DNA of 64,000 nt from the NCBI RefSeq assembly GCF_004124315.2, contig NZ_CP096889.1, forward strand, positions 432,001 through 496,000, in the 5' to 3' direction. The stretch comes from Bacillus cabrialesii (GTDB lineage Bacteria > Bacillota > Bacilli > Bacillales > Bacillaceae). The position numbers were made by a program, and so were the translations under genes. Position 1 is the stretch's first letter. Each line of letters opens with the position of its first letter. This document shows, piece by piece, positions 15,268 through 23,995 of the stretch. The notes beneath the pieces were generated by a model, which made no database searches, had not been told where the DNA came from, and worked only from the letters and a program-made list of their open reading frames with translations.

Positions 15268-16902
15268 ATGCCTTTATTTTCTAAGCAAAAGGACAAGAAC
15301 GATTCGAAAGATAAACAGAAAACAGAAGAAAAGAATCAGGCTCAGCAGCAAGAAAAAGAAAGGCCGGTTCTCGTTTCTCCCAGATTGGCAGAAAATATAG
15401 CGGAAACGAAGAAGGAAGTCGGAAGCAGCTCGGACGTCATCGTTCGTGAGATTAAAATCGGGGAGCAGGACCGTGTCCATCTGGCCATTATTTATATTGC
15501 GGGGCTGGTCGATAATAACACAATCCATGAATCCTTAATCGAGCCTTTGGTTCAGGATGAATCTATCCAGAATTCTCATGTGATCCAGCAGATTCTTGAA
15601 AAAACGCTCCCGCTGGGCGGTGTAAAAGCGGAGAAGAGCTGGGACAAGCTTTTTTCTGAATTAATGCTCGGCAATGCGCTGGTTTTCGCAGACGGTTTTG
15701 AAGAGGCCCTGATTTGCAGCACACAAGGGGGAGAGCAGCGTTCCATTCAAGAGCCGAGCACCCAAATGTCATTCCGCGGTCCGCGCCAAGGGTTTACAGA
15801 ATCTCTGCAAACCAATATATCCATGATCCGGCGATACATTAAAAATCCAAATGTATGGGTAGAGAAAATGAAACTTGGATCTGTAACCCATACGGATGTC
15901 GCACTCATGTACATTCATGGCATTTGTGATGAAAAGGTGCTGAAGGAAGTGCGCTCGCGGCTGAAAAAAATAGATATTGACAGTATTTTGGAGTCTGGAT
16001 ATATCGAGCAGCTGATTGAAGATGAAACCTTTACAACGTTTCCGACCATGTATCATACAGAACGCCCTGATGTTGTAGCGGGAAATCTGTTAGAAGGAAG
16101 ATTTGCGATTGTTGTGGACGGAACGCCGTTTGTTCTGATTGCCCCTGCCTTATTTGTTCAATTCTTTCAGTCTGTTGAAGATTACTATTCGCGTTTTGAC
16201 ATTGCGACAAGCATACGGGTTCTGCGGGTTTTAGTCTTTTTTATTTCACTTGTGGCTCCGGCCGTTTACGTGGCAGCCACAACGTTTCACCAAGAAATGA
16301 TCCCGACGCAGCTGTTAGTCGTCATTGCGGCCCAGCGGGAAATTGTTCCCTTTCCGGCTGTTGTCGAAGCCCTTACGATGGAGGTTGCTTTTGAGATTCT
16401 GAGGGAAGCCGGCGTCAGGCTGCCGCGTGTTGTCGGCTCTGCGGTATCGATCGTGGGGGCGCTCGTGATCGGGCAGGCTGCCGTACAGGCCGGCATCGTC
16501 TCTCCGGCCATGGTCATCATCGTTGCGCTCACCGCGATTGCGAGCTTCGCGACACCCGCATTTGCCATGGCGATTTCAGCCCGCCTTATTCGGTTTATCT
16601 TTATCATTGCCTCCTCTGTTATGGGATTTTACGGGCTGATTTTAGGCATTATTATGATGTTTGTGCATTTATGCAGCCTGCGCTCTTTCGGCGTTCCTTA
16701 CATGTCGCCGCTTGCGCCTTTTTCTTCTCAAGGGGTAAAGGATACGCTGTTCAGGGTTCCGTGGTGGGCTGATGAAAAAAGGCCGGAATCTGTCAGTAAG
16801 GAAGATAAGGTGCGGCAGGGGCAAGATCAGCGGCCGGAGCCCGACGGTTCACGCGGAATGGTGAACAAAGACTTGAAAGAAGGAGATCAGAATGGTACGT
16901 AA
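15268..16902 (+). CDS. gerKA: Spore germinant receptor subunit A, GerKA
   Basis: A 544-residue GerA-family protein: a long hydrophilic N-terminal domain (about 1-300; the first 45 residues are highly charged), then a membrane domain with about five helices (from VLRVLVFFISLVAPAVYVA on) and a charged C-terminal tail (about 490-544). With GerKB and GerKC it forms the inner spore membrane receptor that responds to glucose/fructose/K+ together with the asparagine receptor. ATG 15268 lies ten bases after AAGGAAAGG. First gene of the gerKA-gerKC-gerKB operon. Confidence 0.95.
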   Translation: MPLFSKQKDKNDSKDKQKTEEKNQAQQQEKERPVLVSPRLAENIAETKKEVGSSSDVIVREIKIGEQDRVHLAIIYIAGLVDNNTIHESLIEPLVQDESIQNSHVIQQILEKTLPLGGVKAEKSWDKLFSELMLGNALVFADGFEEALICSTQGGEQRSIQEPSTQMSFRGPRQGFTESLQTNISMIRRYIKNPNVWVEKMKLGSVTHTDVALMYIHGICDEKVLKEVRSRLKKIDIDSILESGYIEQLIEDETFTTFPTMYHTERPDVVAGNLLEGRFAIVVDGTPFVLIAPALFVQFFQSVEDYYSRFDIATSIRVLRVLVFFISLVAPAVYVAATTFHQEMIPTQLLVVIAAQREIVPFPAVVEALTMEVAFEILREAGVRLPRVVGSAVSIVGALVIGQAAVQAGIVSPAMVIIVALTAIASFATPAFAMAISARLIRFIFIIASSVMGFYGLILGIIMMFVHLCSLRSFGVPYMSPLAPFSSQGVKDTLFRVPWWADEKRPESVSKEDKVRQGQDQRPEPDGSRGMVNKDLKEGDQNGT

Positions 16903-18115
16903 ATGTCTATTAGCCGTTCTTATGCTTTTGAGCGTCATTGTGCTGCCCGGTTGTTGGGATAAGCGGGAGCTGACGGATCTTGCGATTATCTCGGCGATCG
17001 GCATCGATCGGACAAACGAAGGCAACTACGTGCTGCATCTTCAAATTATCAATCCCGGAAATGTCGCCGGAGGGCTTCAGGGAGGCGGTGCCGGAGACAG
17101 GCCGCCTGTATCTGTCTATTCAATTGAAGGAGACAACATGACGGAAGCACTAAGAAAAGCTTCCATGAAGGTATCCCGGCGGCTTTACTTTGCCCATACT
17201 AATCTGGTCGTGATCAGCGAAAAGCTGGCGAAAGAAGAAGGCTTGTATGTTGTGTTAGATAATCTTGACCGGGACACAGAATTCAGGACAACGGCGACAC
17301 TTGTCGTTGCCCATAAAACAAAAGCGGAAAATATCGTCAAAATCCTGACGCCGATTGATAAAATTCCATCAAATAAAGTCAATAAAACACTCGACTTCAC
17401 TGAGGCACAATACGGACGGGTGGTCAAAACCAATATTCAGGACGTCACGAAAACGCTGGCCGCCTCCACAAGGGCGCCGGTGATTCCGGGATATATGATG
17501 ATTGGTGATGATAAAAAAGGAATCAGCATGGAAAACACGCAGGCGACTGACCCGAAAGCGATTCTTCAGGCAGACGGTTTGGCGATTTTTAATAAGTCAG
17601 GGCATTTAAAGTATTGGATTGAAGATGATGAAAGCGTGGGGGCTGTTTGGCTGATGAATAAGGTTCAGCATACGTTTATTAATGCTGACTGGGACAAGAC
17701 GAAGGATGCCGTCAGCTTGCAGGTCACCCATCAAACTACAAAGCTGGTGCCTGAGATGCGGAACGGACGGCCGCGCATGCACATACACGTGACGGTTGAA
17801 GGCATAATAGACGCTGTCAAATACCCTTTCCAATTGTCTAATCCAAAGGTGCTGGCCGCTCTTGAAAAAGCCCTCAACAAAGAGCTGGAAAATGAAATCA
17901 GCGATACTGTGAAAAAGGTCAAGAAAAACAAAATTGATTTTATTGGTTTTGGTGACACGATTTATAGAAAGTATCCAAAGCAATGGGAAAAAATGAAGGA
18001 CACCTGGGACAAAGAGTATTTGCCCGATCTGCCTGTCGATGTGAAAGCGGAGACGTATATCAGAAGAACGGGATTGCGAAACGATCCGCTCAAACATCAG
18101 CTTGAAGATAAATAG
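16892..18115 (+). CDS. gerKC: Spore germinant receptor lipoprotein subunit C, GerKC
   Basis: A 407-residue Ger(x)C-family lipoprotein. The signal peptide ends in the lipobox VLPGC with Cys21 followed by WDKRELTD, the family hallmark. The rest is soluble and lies on the outer face of the inner spore membrane after lipidation by Lgt. Its start overlaps gerKA by 11 bases (AAAGAAGGAGATCAG upstream inside gerKA), so translation is coupled. The order A-C-B, not A-B-C, is typical of gerK. Confidence 0.95.
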   Translation: MVRKCLLAVLMLLSVIVLPGCWDKRELTDLAIISAIGIDRTNEGNYVLHLQIINPGNVAGGLQGGGAGDRPPVSVYSIEGDNMTEALRKASMKVSRRLYFAHTNLVVISEKLAKEEGLYVVLDNLDRDTEFRTTATLVVAHKTKAENIVKILTPIDKIPSNKVNKTLDFTEAQYGRVVKTNIQDVTKTLAASTRAPVIPGYMMIGDDKKGISMENTQATDPKAILQADGLAIFNKSGHLKYWIEDDESVGAVWLMNKVQHTFINADWDKTKDAVSLQVTHQTTKLVPEMRNGRPRMHIHVTVEGIIDAVKYPFQLSNPKVLAALEKALNKELENEISDTVKKVKKNKIDFIGFGDTIYRKYPKQWEKMKDTWDKEYLPDLPVDVKAETYIRRTGLRNDPLKHQLEDK

Positions 18116-18139
18116 GTCTGGAGAAAGGGGAAATGGCAG

Positions 18140-19264
18140 ATGGAAAAAGCCAAAATCAGCATAAGGCAGCTGTTTGTCATGATTATCATTTTTGAGCTGG
18201 GCAGCTCCTTATTGATTACACCGGGAACGATGGCGGGCAGAGATGCTTGGATAGCGGTTCTGTTGGGCTGTGCGGCCGGTTTGTTTCTTTTCTATTTGTA
18301 CCAAGGCATTTATCAATGCTACCCGGAATCTTCCCCGAAAGAATATATGGATGATATGCTCGGAACCAAGCTGAGCTGGATGTTTTCATTTCTGTATATC
18401 TTGTACTTTGCCTATATTGCCGCGCGGGTGCTCCGTGACTTTGGAGAAATGCTGCTGACGTTTGCATACCATGATACACCTATCATTATCGTCAATGCGA
18501 TGCTGATGGTAGTGAGCGTTTATGCCGTCAGAAAAGGAATTGAAGTGCTCGCCCGATCGGCCGAGCTTTTGTTCGGAGCCATGTATTTATTGGGTGCGAT
18601 CGGCCTCGTGCTGATTATTGTCTCGGGTTCTATGGACCCGCATCATTTAAAACCGGTTTTAGCAGACGGCATTTATCCTGTCATTCACTCCGTATTCACG
18701 CAGACGATGTACGTTCCGTTTGGTGAAGTTGTGTTATTTGTGATGATTTTCCCTAATTTGAATGACAGAAAAAATGTGAAAAAAACGGGGATGATCGCCA
18801 TGGCTATTAGCGGATTGCTTGTAGCGCTCACCGTGGCGATTAATATCAGCGTGCTTGATGTTGATCTTACACTTAGGTCTCAGTTTCCGCTTTTAAGTAC
18901 GATCCAGACGATCAAGGTTGAAGAATTTTTAGATCGGCTCGATGTGTTTTTTATGCTGGCGCTGATTATCGGCGGTTTTTTCAAAGTCAGCCTTTACTTG
19001 TACGCGGTAGTGGTGGGCACGTCCACGCTCTTTAAGGAAAAGAACCCCTCTCAATTGGCTTACCCGATGGGATTGGGCATCTTAATCCTTTCGATTACGA
19101 TCGCGACGAACTTTTCGGAGCATTTGAACGAAGGCTTAAAAGTAGTGCCGCTGTATATACATTTGCCCTTTCAGATTTTGTTTCCGCTCTTTCTGTTTAT
19201 TTTGGCTGTTTGGAAAAAGAAGCGAAGAGAGAAATCAAATGGATCGGAAGCAAAAAAACAATAA
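18140..19264 (+). CDS. gerKB: Spore germinant receptor permease-like subunit B, GerKB
   Basis: A 374-residue membrane protein of the APC-superfamily GerAB/spore permease family, with about ten helices and a lysine-rich C-terminus (KKKRREKSNGSEAKKQ). B subunits carry the germinant-binding pocket. ATG 18140 has GAAAGGGGAAATGGC upstream, 24 bases after gerKC. Last gene of the operon, followed at once by a terminator. Confidence 0.94.
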   Translation: MEKAKISIRQLFVMIIIFELGSSLLITPGTMAGRDAWIAVLLGCAAGLFLFYLYQGIYQCYPESSPKEYMDDMLGTKLSWMFSFLYILYFAYIAARVLRDFGEMLLTFAYHDTPIIIVNAMLMVVSVYAVRKGIEVLARSAELLFGAMYLLGAIGLVLIIVSGSMDPHHLKPVLADGIYPVIHSVFTQTMYVPFGEVVLFVMIFPNLNDRKNVKKTGMIAMAISGLLVALTVAINISVLDVDLTLRSQFPLLSTIQTIKVEEFLDRLDVFFMLALIIGGFFKVSLYLYAVVVGTSTLFKEKNPSQLAYPMGLGILILSITIATNFSEHLNEGLKVVPLYIHLPFQILFPLFLFILAVWKKKRREKSNGSEAKKQ

Positions 19265-19299
19265 AAAGAGCGGGGGGATGCAGCCGCCGCTCTTTTTAT
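19261..19299. terminator. Bidirectional terminator between gerKB and yclH
   Basis: AAAAAGAGCGG ... CCGCTCTTTTT, an 11-base-pair stem with A and T runs on both sides. A second GC-rich hairpin (GCGCC...GGCGC then GTTTTTG) lies at 19330-19366 and points right. Confidence 0.75.
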
Positions 19300-19366
19300 G
19301 TTCACTTCTATATAAAAGGGGGATATAGGTTGCGCCCCTGTCTGCACTGGCAGAGGCGCGTTTTTG

Positions 19367-20047
19367 TTATACGACTGCGACGTTTTCCTTCACAGTAAAG
19401 CTTCCTCTTGAAAGTCGGATGTTGATGTCCGATACTTTGGCAATTTGCTCATCGTGCGTTACCATGATGACGCATTTATTTTCCTTGTGCGCCAGATCTT
19501 GAAAGAGCCGCACGATTTCTTTTGATGTATCCTCATCAAGGTTTCCGGTCGGCTCATCGGCTACGATGAGATCCGTGTCACAGCAGAAAGCCCTTGTAAT
19601 CGATACCCGCTGCTGCTGTCCGCCGCTGAGTGTCAGCACTTTTTGCCGGGCTTGTTTTTCATTGATGCCGACCTTTTCCAGCATCTCCAGCGCATAAGCT
19701 TCTTTGTTCTTTTCTTTAGAACCTGTGATGTCCATTGCGGTTGTGACATTTTGCAGAGCCGTCATATATGGAAGCAGGTTGTACGCCTGAAAGACAATGG
19801 ATACATATTGATTTCTGAAATTTGTTAAGCCGATTTTGGAAACCGCTTTTCCATCGTAAAGGATGGTTCCTTCTTTTGGTGCGTCAAGTCCGCCTGCCAG
19901 AGACAGGAAAGTGGTTTTCCCTGTCCCTGATGTGCCGACGATTGTATAGAATTTTCCTTTTTGAAAGCTGATGTTGATATCCTGAAACAACGGCTGGCTT
20001 TTGTCTTTATACCAGTAGCCGACTTGTTGAAATTCTAATAAGCTCAT
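19367..20047 (-). CDS. yclH: MacB-type ABC transporter ATP-binding protein YclH
   Basis: A 226-residue ABC ATPase of the LolD/MacB/FtsE type: Walker A GTSGTGKTT (about 38-46), signature LSGGQQQRVSITRAF, Walker B LIVADEPTGNLDEDTS and MVTHD. The partner is YclI, 15 bases upstream. Such pairs move or sense peptides and hydrophobic compounds and use mechanical work in place of a transport channel. It is transcribed away from yclJK, whose regulator has a matching direct repeat in front of yclI. Confidence 0.92.
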   Translation of the reverse strand: MSLLEFQQVGYWYKDKSQPLFQDINISFQKGKFYTIVGTSGTGKTTFLSLAGGLDAPKEGTILYDGKAVSKIGLTNFRNQYVSIVFQAYNLLPYMTALQNVTTAMDITGSKEKNKEAYALEMLEKVGINEKQARQKVLTLSGGQQQRVSITRAFCCDTDLIVADEPTGNLDEDTSKEIVRLFQDLAHKENKCVIMVTHDEQIAKVSDINIRLSRGSFTVKENVAVV

Positions 20048-20062
20048 AGGTTTCGCCTCTTT

Positions 20063-21535
20063 CTATTCCTGTTTTGTCAATATCGTTTTCGGATGGAGCC
20101 GCAGTACTGAAATCGACGGCAGCAATGTTGCGATGATGGCGATTAAGATGCCGATTCCGCCAAGAACAAGCATGTCGTTCATAGACACCGCGACGTTCAG
20201 TGAATCGATAACGTCCACGTTTGATGAACTGTGGCCGAACATTCCGCCGCCCATGCCGCCACCGCCATGCATTTGTCCGCTTTGTCCGCTTGCGGTTTGC
20301 GTTGAATCAGTTGATGAACTGATCTGCTGGGATAAAAGCTGATTTCCGAGCTGGTTCGCGACTAGATTTCCCGTCACCGATGCAAGGCCGATTGCGATAA
20401 CTGCCACAATCAGAATCTCCGTTAAGAACTGTCCGATTAATTTCCAGCGTTTCTCACCGATGGCCATTAACACGCCCATCTCATATTTGCGCTCTCTGAT
20501 TGACATCATGACAATCAGGCCGAGAATGACAGCGCCCGCCACTGATACAAGATACACGACGTTTTTAGAGAAGGAAGCCACATTTTCAATCGGGCCGACC
20601 ATTTGCTGGTACAACTGATCGTTTGTATTCAGTGTGTACGTATCGAAGTCAATGGATGTTTTCTTCGCTGCTTTTACAAAAGCATCCATGTTTTCCGCAT
20701 CGTCCATATCATAAACAGCTGAGTCAATCGTATTTTTATAGTCGTCGCCTTTCAGCGCCGCTGTTGCTGTGTACGGTGTGTAAAGCTTGTTGTAAGGATT
20801 TAAGAAAGAGAAATTCTGGGCTTGGTCATCGCCTGAAGACGTTGTTTTATAGATACCGACAATTTTCAGTTTTACTGTTGTATCTTCATCAGTTGCTGAT
20901 TCAATCGTGATCGAATCGCCAACGCTTAAATCATTTTCTTCCGCTAATGTTTCGTTGATCACTGTTACTTTTTTGCCGACATCTGATTTTGTAATCGCGC
21001 GTCCGTCTGTGATTTTTGAATCTCCATCAGAGAAATCATCGACTAACGCTGTGCTGATGACACCTTCAATCGAAAGATCGGCTTGAACCATTTGCGGTCC
21101 GCCTTGTCCGCCGCCTTGGCTGTTTTTAGCATTTGAGCTTGAACTGCTCGAACTGGAATCACTTGAACTGGAGCTTGAGCTTTCAATCGCATCAAAGTTT
21201 CCTGCGTTGGCTGAAGCTGATGTGATGTAGTTGTAGCTCTTCACATGATCGAGTGCTGCAAGTTTATTCGCATCAGATACTTTGATCGGTGTCGATTCGA
21301 AGCTGCGTTTTTCTCCGCTGCCCTGCTGTTTTTCCATTTGCTTTTGGCGGTCAACCTGAAGCGTCACGCTACCGCCAAGCTCCTGTCTGGCCAGTTCGCT
21401 TGATTTTTGTGCTGCCGACTGGATGGTGAGGCCTGACAGAACAAAGACACATATGACTGTAAACACAAATAATTGCAATAACGTTTTTCCCTTTTTAGCC
21501 TTCATATTCCAAAAGGCCCGTTTGATAAAGTTCAT
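20063..21535 (-). CDS. yclI: MacB/FtsX-family ABC permease YclI
   Basis: A 490-residue permease: one N-terminal helix (about 19-40), a large extracellular MacB-like domain, and three C-terminal helices around an FtsX domain (about 330-480). Oddities: a serine tract at about 119-134 (about 15 of 16 residues Ser) followed by a Gly/Gln linker, and a Gly/Met/His-rich loop near 410-430 (QMHGGGGMGGGMFGHSSS). Both should be extracellular. ATG 21535 follows GGAGGAACATAA. Forms the transporter with YclH. Confidence 0.9.
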   Translation of the reverse strand: MNFIKRAFWNMKAKKGKTLLQLFVFTVICVFVLSGLTIQSAAQKSSELARQELGGSVTLQVDRQKQMEKQQGSGEKRSFESTPIKVSDANKLAALDHVKSYNYITSASANAGNFDAIESSSSSSSDSSSSSSSSNAKNSQGGGQGGPQMVQADLSIEGVISTALVDDFSDGDSKITDGRAITKSDVGKKVTVINETLAEENDLSVGDSITIESATDEDTTVKLKIVGIYKTTSSGDDQAQNFSFLNPYNKLYTPYTATAALKGDDYKNTIDSAVYDMDDAENMDAFVKAAKKTSIDFDTYTLNTNDQLYQQMVGPIENVASFSKNVVYLVSVAGAVILGLIVMMSIRERKYEMGVLMAIGEKRWKLIGQFLTEILIVAVIAIGLASVTGNLVANQLGNQLLSQQISSSTDSTQTASGQSGQMHGGGGMGGGMFGHSSSNVDVIDSLNVAVSMNDMLVLGGIGILIAIIATLLPSISVLRLHPKTILTKQE

Positions 21536-21621
21536 TTATGTTCCTCCGTATAGGTTTTTTTATTGATAAGGCCGCCTGTGGGGCGGGCCCGCTTGTTGAT
21601 AAATTAATAGTAGTCCAAAGG

Positions 21622-21638
21622 TATGAAAAAAATATGAA
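21622..21638 (-). promoter_or_regulatory. Direct repeat upstream of yclI, probable YclJ site
   Basis: Read toward yclI: TTCATATTTT then T then TTCATACCTT. The two TTCATA hexamers are 11 bases (one helical turn) apart, as expected for an OmpR-type dimer. From memory, YclJ targets are described as TTCATANTTT direct repeats, which this fits. Confidence 0.55.
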
Positions 21639-21674
21639 CAATCTATTTCTAGTTGATGAAATAAAAACTAACAA

Positions 21675-21711
21675 TTGTGAAACACAAAACCTTCTGTATA
21701 AAATGGTGCTA
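21675..21711 (+). promoter_or_regulatory. Promoter region of yclJK with ResD-like TTGTGAA
   Basis: TTGTGAAACACAA (21675-21687) resembles the ResD consensus, and yclJK is known to be induced by ResD on oxygen limitation. TTGTGA followed by 16 bases and TATAAA (21697-21702) is one possible -35/-10; TATTATATAG further on is another. The exact promoter is uncertain. Confidence 0.4.
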
Positions 21712-21747
21712 TTATATAGAAAAGCATCAGCACAACCGGAGGAAACA

Positions 21748-22431
21748 ATGAAAATATTAATGATAGAAGATAATGTTAGTGTATGTACGATGACGGAGAT
21801 GTTCTTTTTTAAGGAAGGGTTTGAAGCGGAATTCGTTCATGACGGGTTAGAGGGATACCAGCGTTTTACGGAAGAAAACTGGGATCTGATCATTTTGGAC
21901 ATTATGCTGCCATCCATGGACGGCGTGACCATCTGCAGAAAAATAAGAGAGACAAGCACAGTGCCGATTATCATGCTGACCGCCAAAGACACGGAATCTG
22001 ATCAGGTCATTGGTTTTGAGATGGGGGCGGACGATTATGTCACGAAGCCGTTCAGCCCGCTGACATTGGTTGCCCGCATCAAAGCCGTCAACAGAAGATA
22101 TCAGGCGACAGGCAAGGCGGTTATTGATGAAGATATGATTGAATCGGAATGCTTTACAATTAATAAGAAAACGAGAGAAGTATTTTTAAACGGAGAGCCT
22201 GTAGAAAACCTCACACCGAAGGAATTCGATCTGCTTTATTACCTCGTCCAAAATCCGCGGCAGGTGTTCTCCAGAGAACAGTTGCTTGAGCAGGTATGGG
22301 GCTATCAGTTCTACGGAGATGAGCGCACCGTCGACGTTCACATTAAACGGCTGCGGAAAAAGCTTGCCAGCGAGGAGCAGCCTTTCCTATATACCGTGTG
22401 GGGAGTAGGGTATAAATTTGATGAAGATTAA
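21748..22431 (+). CDS. yclJ: Two-component response regulator YclJ
   Basis: A 227-residue OmpR/PhoB-family regulator: receiver domain with phospho-acceptor Asp51 (WDLIILDIMLPSMDG), then a winged-helix DNA-binding domain (about 130-225, ending GVGYKFDED). ATG 21748 has CGGAGGAAACA directly upstream; an open frame extends back to 21538 but through promoter DNA. It overlaps yclK by about 11 bases. Divergent from yclHI, its likely target. Confidence 0.94.
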   Translation: MKILMIEDNVSVCTMTEMFFFKEGFEAEFVHDGLEGYQRFTEENWDLIILDIMLPSMDGVTICRKIRETSTVPIIMLTAKDTESDQVIGFEMGADDYVTKPFSPLTLVARIKAVNRRYQATGKAVIDEDMIESECFTINKKTREVFLNGEPVENLTPKEFDLLYYLVQNPRQVFSREQLLEQVWGYQFYGDERTVDVHIKRLRKKLASEEQPFLYTVWGVGYKFDED

Positions 22432-23833
22432 ATATTTATACCAGCTGCTGCTGAGCCATATCAGCATTTTGATTTTAGCGTTTGTCATTGTCATTTCGCT
22501 ATTTTCTCACTTTGTGAAAGATTTTGCCTATCAAAATAAAGTAGAGGAACTGACGTCATATGCGGTGCAGATCGCAGATGAATTCCAAAACGGTCGCGTT
22601 GATATGCACAGATTATATCCTTACCAGGATTTGCTGAGCACGAGAAAGACACAGTTCATGCTCTTTGATGAAAAGCAGCGCCCTTATTTCATGCCTGAAG
22701 GCTTTCCGCCTAGGGAAAAGCTGAAGAAATCAGAATGGAATAAGCTGAAAAAAGGGCAGACTGTCATGATCAGAGCCGATGGCCGTTTTGATGATGAAGT
22801 GTCCCTTGTGGCGCAGCCTATATTTGTCCAGAACGAATTTAAAGGGGCCGTTCTGCTGATTTCTCCAATCAGCGGGGTGGAACAGATGGTCAACCAGGTC
22901 AATCTTTATATGTTTTACGCTGTAATCAGCACGCTTGTGATTACCGTTCTCGTCAGCTGGCTTTTGTCCAAATTCCATGTGAAACGGATCGAAAAGCTGA
23001 GAGAAGCGACGGATAAAGTGGCTTCCGGCGATTATGACATCCATCTGGAAAGCAGCTACGGAGACGAAATCGGCGTGCTGGCGTCTGACTTTACGATCAT
23101 GGCGAAAAAATTAAAACAATCAAGAGATGAAATCGACCGCCTTGAGAAGCGGAGAAGGCAGTTTATCGCTGACGTATCACACGAGTTAAGGACGCCGCTG
23201 ACCACGATCAACGGTTTGGTTGAAGGGCTGAACAGCCATACGATTCCTGAGGATAAGAAGGAAAAATGCTTCTCGCTCATCAGTGAGGAAACGAAGCGAA
23301 TGCTGCGGCTCGTAAAAGAAAATCTGGATTATGAAAAAATCAGATCCCAGCAAATTACCTTGAACAAGCTCGATGTTCCGCTGATCGAGGTTTTCGAAAT
23401 TGTGAAAGAGCACTTGGAACAGCAGGCGGAAGAAAAGCAAAACAAGCTGACGATTCAGGTAGAGGATCACATTATCGTCCATGCCGATTATGACCGGTTA
23501 ATTCAAATTCTCGTCAACATTACGAAAAACAGCATCCAATTTACGCAAAACGGCAACATTTGGCTGCGCGGATTAGAAGGATATAAAGAGACGATTATCG
23601 AAATCGAGGATACGGGAATCGGCATTTCAAAAGAGGATATTGAGCATATTTGGGAGCGGTTCTACAAGGCTGATATTTCAAGAACGAACACGGCATACGG
23701 GGAATACGGACTTGGTCTCTCCATCGTCAAGCAGCTCGTTGAAATGCATCAGGGCACAGTAGAAATCAAGAGTGAAGAAGGAAAAGGCACGAAGTTCATC
23801 ATCCGCCTTCCTTTAACGGCAAAGCAGCAATAA
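22421..23833 (+). CDS. yclK: Sensor histidine kinase YclK
   Basis: A 470-residue membrane kinase: helix 1 (about 8-30), extracellular sensor region (about 31-165), helix 2 (about 168-188), HAMP, HisKA with His254 in VSHELRTPLTT, and HATPase_c with N/G boxes (NITKNSIQFT, DTGIGI, GLGLSIV). It phosphorylates YclJ. The start codon lies inside the yclJ end (TTG 22418 immediately upstream is possible), so translation is coupled. Signal unknown. Confidence 0.93.
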   Translation: MKIKYLYQLLLSHISILILAFVIVISLFSHFVKDFAYQNKVEELTSYAVQIADEFQNGRVDMHRLYPYQDLLSTRKTQFMLFDEKQRPYFMPEGFPPREKLKKSEWNKLKKGQTVMIRADGRFDDEVSLVAQPIFVQNEFKGAVLLISPISGVEQMVNQVNLYMFYAVISTLVITVLVSWLLSKFHVKRIEKLREATDKVASGDYDIHLESSYGDEIGVLASDFTIMAKKLKQSRDEIDRLEKRRRQFIADVSHELRTPLTTINGLVEGLNSHTIPEDKKEKCFSLISEETKRMLRLVKENLDYEKIRSQQITLNKLDVPLIEVFEIVKEHLEQQAEEKQNKLTIQVEDHIIVHADYDRLIQILVNITKNSIQFTQNGNIWLRGLEGYKETIIEIEDTGIGISKEDIEHIWERFYKADISRTNTAYGEYGLGLSIVKQLVEMHQGTVEIKSEEGKGTKFIIRLPLTAKQQ

Positions 23834-23841
23834 CACACAGG

Positions 23842-23877
23842 GCGGCGGCATCGTCATTTGCAGCCGCCTTTTTTGCA
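23842..23877 (+). terminator. Terminator after yclJK
   Basis: GGGCGGC...GCCGCC with a long loop and TTTTTTG tail. Confidence 0.6.
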
Positions 23878-23892
23878 CACCGCTTCGGCTTA

Positions 23893-23930
23893 TTGCGTGC
23901 TCCCGAAACAAAGATTGCGTGTTTTTCGGG
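23893..23930 (+). promoter_or_regulatory. ComA boxes upstream of rapC
   Basis: TTGCGTGCTCCCGAAA (23893-23908) matches the ComA palindrome TTGCGGNNNNCCGCAA in most positions. A second left half-site TTGCG starts at 23915, 22 bases on, with a poor right half. rapC is a known ComA-dependent gene. Confidence 0.65.
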
Positions 23931-23958
23931 TTGGGACGGTCTGCAAACATGATAAAAT
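23931..23958 (+). promoter_or_regulatory. Candidate SigA promoter of rapC-phrC
   Basis: TTGGGA (23931-23936), 16-base spacer, TAAAAT (23953-23958), directly downstream of the ComA boxes, consistent with activation by ComA. Confidence 0.5.
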
Positions 23959-23995
23959 ATGACATAAACAGTTTTTGATGGGAGAGGGTGAAGGA

